Shown here: positions 63,065-64,000 of the stretch, one piece after another
How positions within the stretch are numbered: the first letter of the stretch is position 1
How the letters are laid out: each line of letters starts with the position of its first letter
Assembly: GCF_014652815.1 (NCBI RefSeq)
Contig: NZ_BMZN01000001.1
Span: 562,866 to 626,865, forward strand
Source: Alcaligenes pakistanensis
GTDB lineage: Bacteria; Pseudomonadota; Gammaproteobacteria; Burkholderiales; Burkholderiaceae_B
Length of the DNA stretch: 64,000 nt
Reading direction: 5' to 3'
Translations under genes and position numbers: made by a program
The notes under the pieces: model-generated
Told to the model about the DNA's origin: nothing
Database searches by the model: none
The model's input: the letters and a program-made list of their open reading frames with translations, nothing else

Positions 63065-63727
63065 ATGACTGAACTGCTCATTGCTGACGATCACCCTCTA
63101 TTTCGTGAAGCATTACGAGGTGTCGTAGCCAGCTTGTTTCCCAATACCGCTATCTACGAAGCGGATCGCATCTCCAATTTATATCCACTGGTCGACGACC
63201 ATCCGGACGCCGACTTATTACTGCTGGATCTGGATATTCCCGGGGCCATTGGTTTCAGCGCCCTCGTCCACTTGCGTGCAACCTACCCGTCGCTGCCTAT
63301 TATTCTGGTCACCGCCCACGAAGAGGCCCGATTTATGCGCCGCGCCATGGATCATGGGGCAATGGGCTTTATCCCCAAATCCATTGATTCGCACACACTA
63401 GGCATTGCGCTACAAGTCGTCCTGGATGGTGGCACGTGGCTGCCAGAGCAAGGTTCATCCGCCCCCGGCATCAGCACGGACGAACGCGAGGTCGCCGCAA
63501 AATTACGCGAACTTACTCCTCAGCAATTTCGTGTCCTGCAAATGCTCAGCACCGGTCAACTCAATAAGCAGATTGCTTACGAGCTTAATGTTTCCGAGGC
63601 CACCATCAAAGCGCACATGACCGCTATTTTGCGCAAATTAGGTGCCTCGAACCGAACACAGGCCGTCTTGATGGCCAGCCACCTGGGCTTGAATCAAGAC
63701 GAGTCCCCCGCGACTAATACCTTCTGA
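63065..63727 (+). CDS. LuxR-type response regulator (CrbR/ErdR-like)
   Basis: A 220-residue regulator with a receiver domain (Asp8, Asp9, phosphoacceptor Asp55 in LLLLDLDIPG, Lys105 in GFIPKS) and a LuxR HTH (about 150-210; LTPQQFRVLQMLSTGQLNKQIAYELNVSEATIKAHMTAILRKLG). It lies between actP and a hybrid kinase, like the CrbSR/MxtR-ErdR systems that activate acs and actP on acetate. The gene end overlaps the kinase gene by 14 bp, convergent. Function by context is inferred. Confidence 0.82.
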   Translation: MTELLIADDHPLFREALRGVVASLFPNTAIYEADRISNLYPLVDDHPDADLLLLDLDIPGAIGFSALVHLRATYPSLPIILVTAHEEARFMRRAMDHGAMGFIPKSIDSHTLGIALQVVLDGGTWLPEQGSSAPGISTDEREVAAKLRELTPQQFRVLQMLSTGQLNKQIAYELNVSEATIKAHMTAILRKLGASNRTQAVLMASHLGLNQDESPATNTF

Positions 63728-64000
63728 TCTGCGCAGTTAAAAAGGCTCGCAACGAGGCGGGTTTAACTGGTTTAGTCAGCACCAGATAGCCATACTGACG
63801 AGCCGCTGCTTTGAGTTCGTCACTACCATCTGCTGTTAACAAGGCACCCTGCGCATGGGGCAAATACTGACGCAGCAGCTGCAGAGCCTGCAAGCCGTCC
63901 AGACGATCGTGCAAGTGATAATCCACCAACAGCACATCGGGATTCAAGCTGATCTTTTCCAGCGCGGTATCTATTGTATTGGCGGTAATGATTTGCGCCC
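63714..64000 (-). CDS. Hybrid sensor histidine kinase, C-terminal receiver (5' part cut by window edge)
   Basis: The last 95 residues of a longer protein that continues past the right edge. They form most of a receiver domain: phosphoacceptor Asp in NPDVLLVDYHLHDRLDGLQ, then LLTAD and the conserved Lys in YLVLTKPVKP. A receiver at the extreme C-terminus next to a LuxR regulator and actP fits a CrbS/MxtR-type kinase, whose N-terminal half would be an SSF transporter-like domain outside this window. Confidence 0.75.
   Translation of the reverse strand, partial: AQIITANTIDTALEKISLNPDVLLVDYHLHDRLDGLQALQLLRQYLPHAQGALLTADGSDELKAAARQYGYLVLTKPVKPASLRAFLTAQIRRY

Noticed and set aside
1-64000. Mobile elements, CRISPR arrays, tRNA genes
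   Set aside because: Nothing seen: no transposase or integrase frames, no regularly spaced repeats and no tRNA cloverleaf other than the tmRNA ends. An ssrA gene is a common integration target, but I see no integrase or duplicated 3' end beside it.

Overview
The window reads as a stretch of chromosome from a betaproteobacterium of the order Burkholderiales, most likely Alcaligenaceae and close to Alcaligenes. Three things point there: the gene order gyrA-serC-pheA-tyrA-aroA-cmk-rpsA-ihfB-lapA-lapB-hldA-hldD, the tmRNA tag ANDERFALAA, and paa, etf and LysR/LysE-rich content typical of that family. This is an inference from gene order and motifs; no database was searched. I saw no tRNA, rRNA, insertion sequence, prophage or CRISPR array.

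Layout. 1-3210: the left edge cuts the phenylacetyl-CoA epoxygenase operon paaABCDE (minus strand), with a clear promoter and operator candidate ahead of paaA. 3270-9930: housekeeping genes (orn, an M48 protease, rsgA, a Nudix CoA pyrophosphatase, rplS, a two-gene lipoate ligase, a 1-Cys peroxiredoxin) plus a 64-residue membrane protein under a near-consensus LexA box. 10050-17320: acyl-CoA dehydrogenase, etfBA, a histone-deacetylase-like amidohydrolase, mltB, cysM and a ComEA-like protein. 17440-31270: the large minus-strand cluster from gyrA to hldD, joining aromatic amino acid and serine synthesis, translation, chromosome topology and LPS heptose supply and control. 31640-33820: ompA, ubiG, gph on the plus strand.

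33826-60690 is mostly small regulator-plus-effector units: LysR/SmvA-like efflux, an exported choloylglycine-hydrolase-family enzyme, HPII-type catalase, MarR with a HEAT-repeat DNA alkylation repair protein, TetR with a MaoC protein, an ABC-F ATPase, a guanidinium exporter, ArgP/ArgO, MocR/PaiB, RsuA, tmRNA, SstT, an RhtB exporter and an RpiR regulator. 60960-64000: yjcH-actP acetate uptake followed by a LuxR-type response regulator and, convergent and cut by the right edge, a hybrid histidine kinase. This looks like a CrbS/CrbR acetate-switch module.

The strongest new observation is ahead of the ABC-F gene (47845-48037). A 25-codon ORF with a strong Shine-Dalgarno sequence is followed by four mutually complementary segments in the 1:2, 3:4 / 2:3 arrangement of erm-type translation attenuators, and segment 1 is also a perfect 10-base complement of the ABC-F ribosome-binding region. 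Others worth attention are the LexA-controlled small membrane protein (8769-9012), a guanidine-II (mini-ykkC) riboswitch before gdx (51451-51496), and a perfect 29-base MarR operator that abuts its own start codon (44374-44402).
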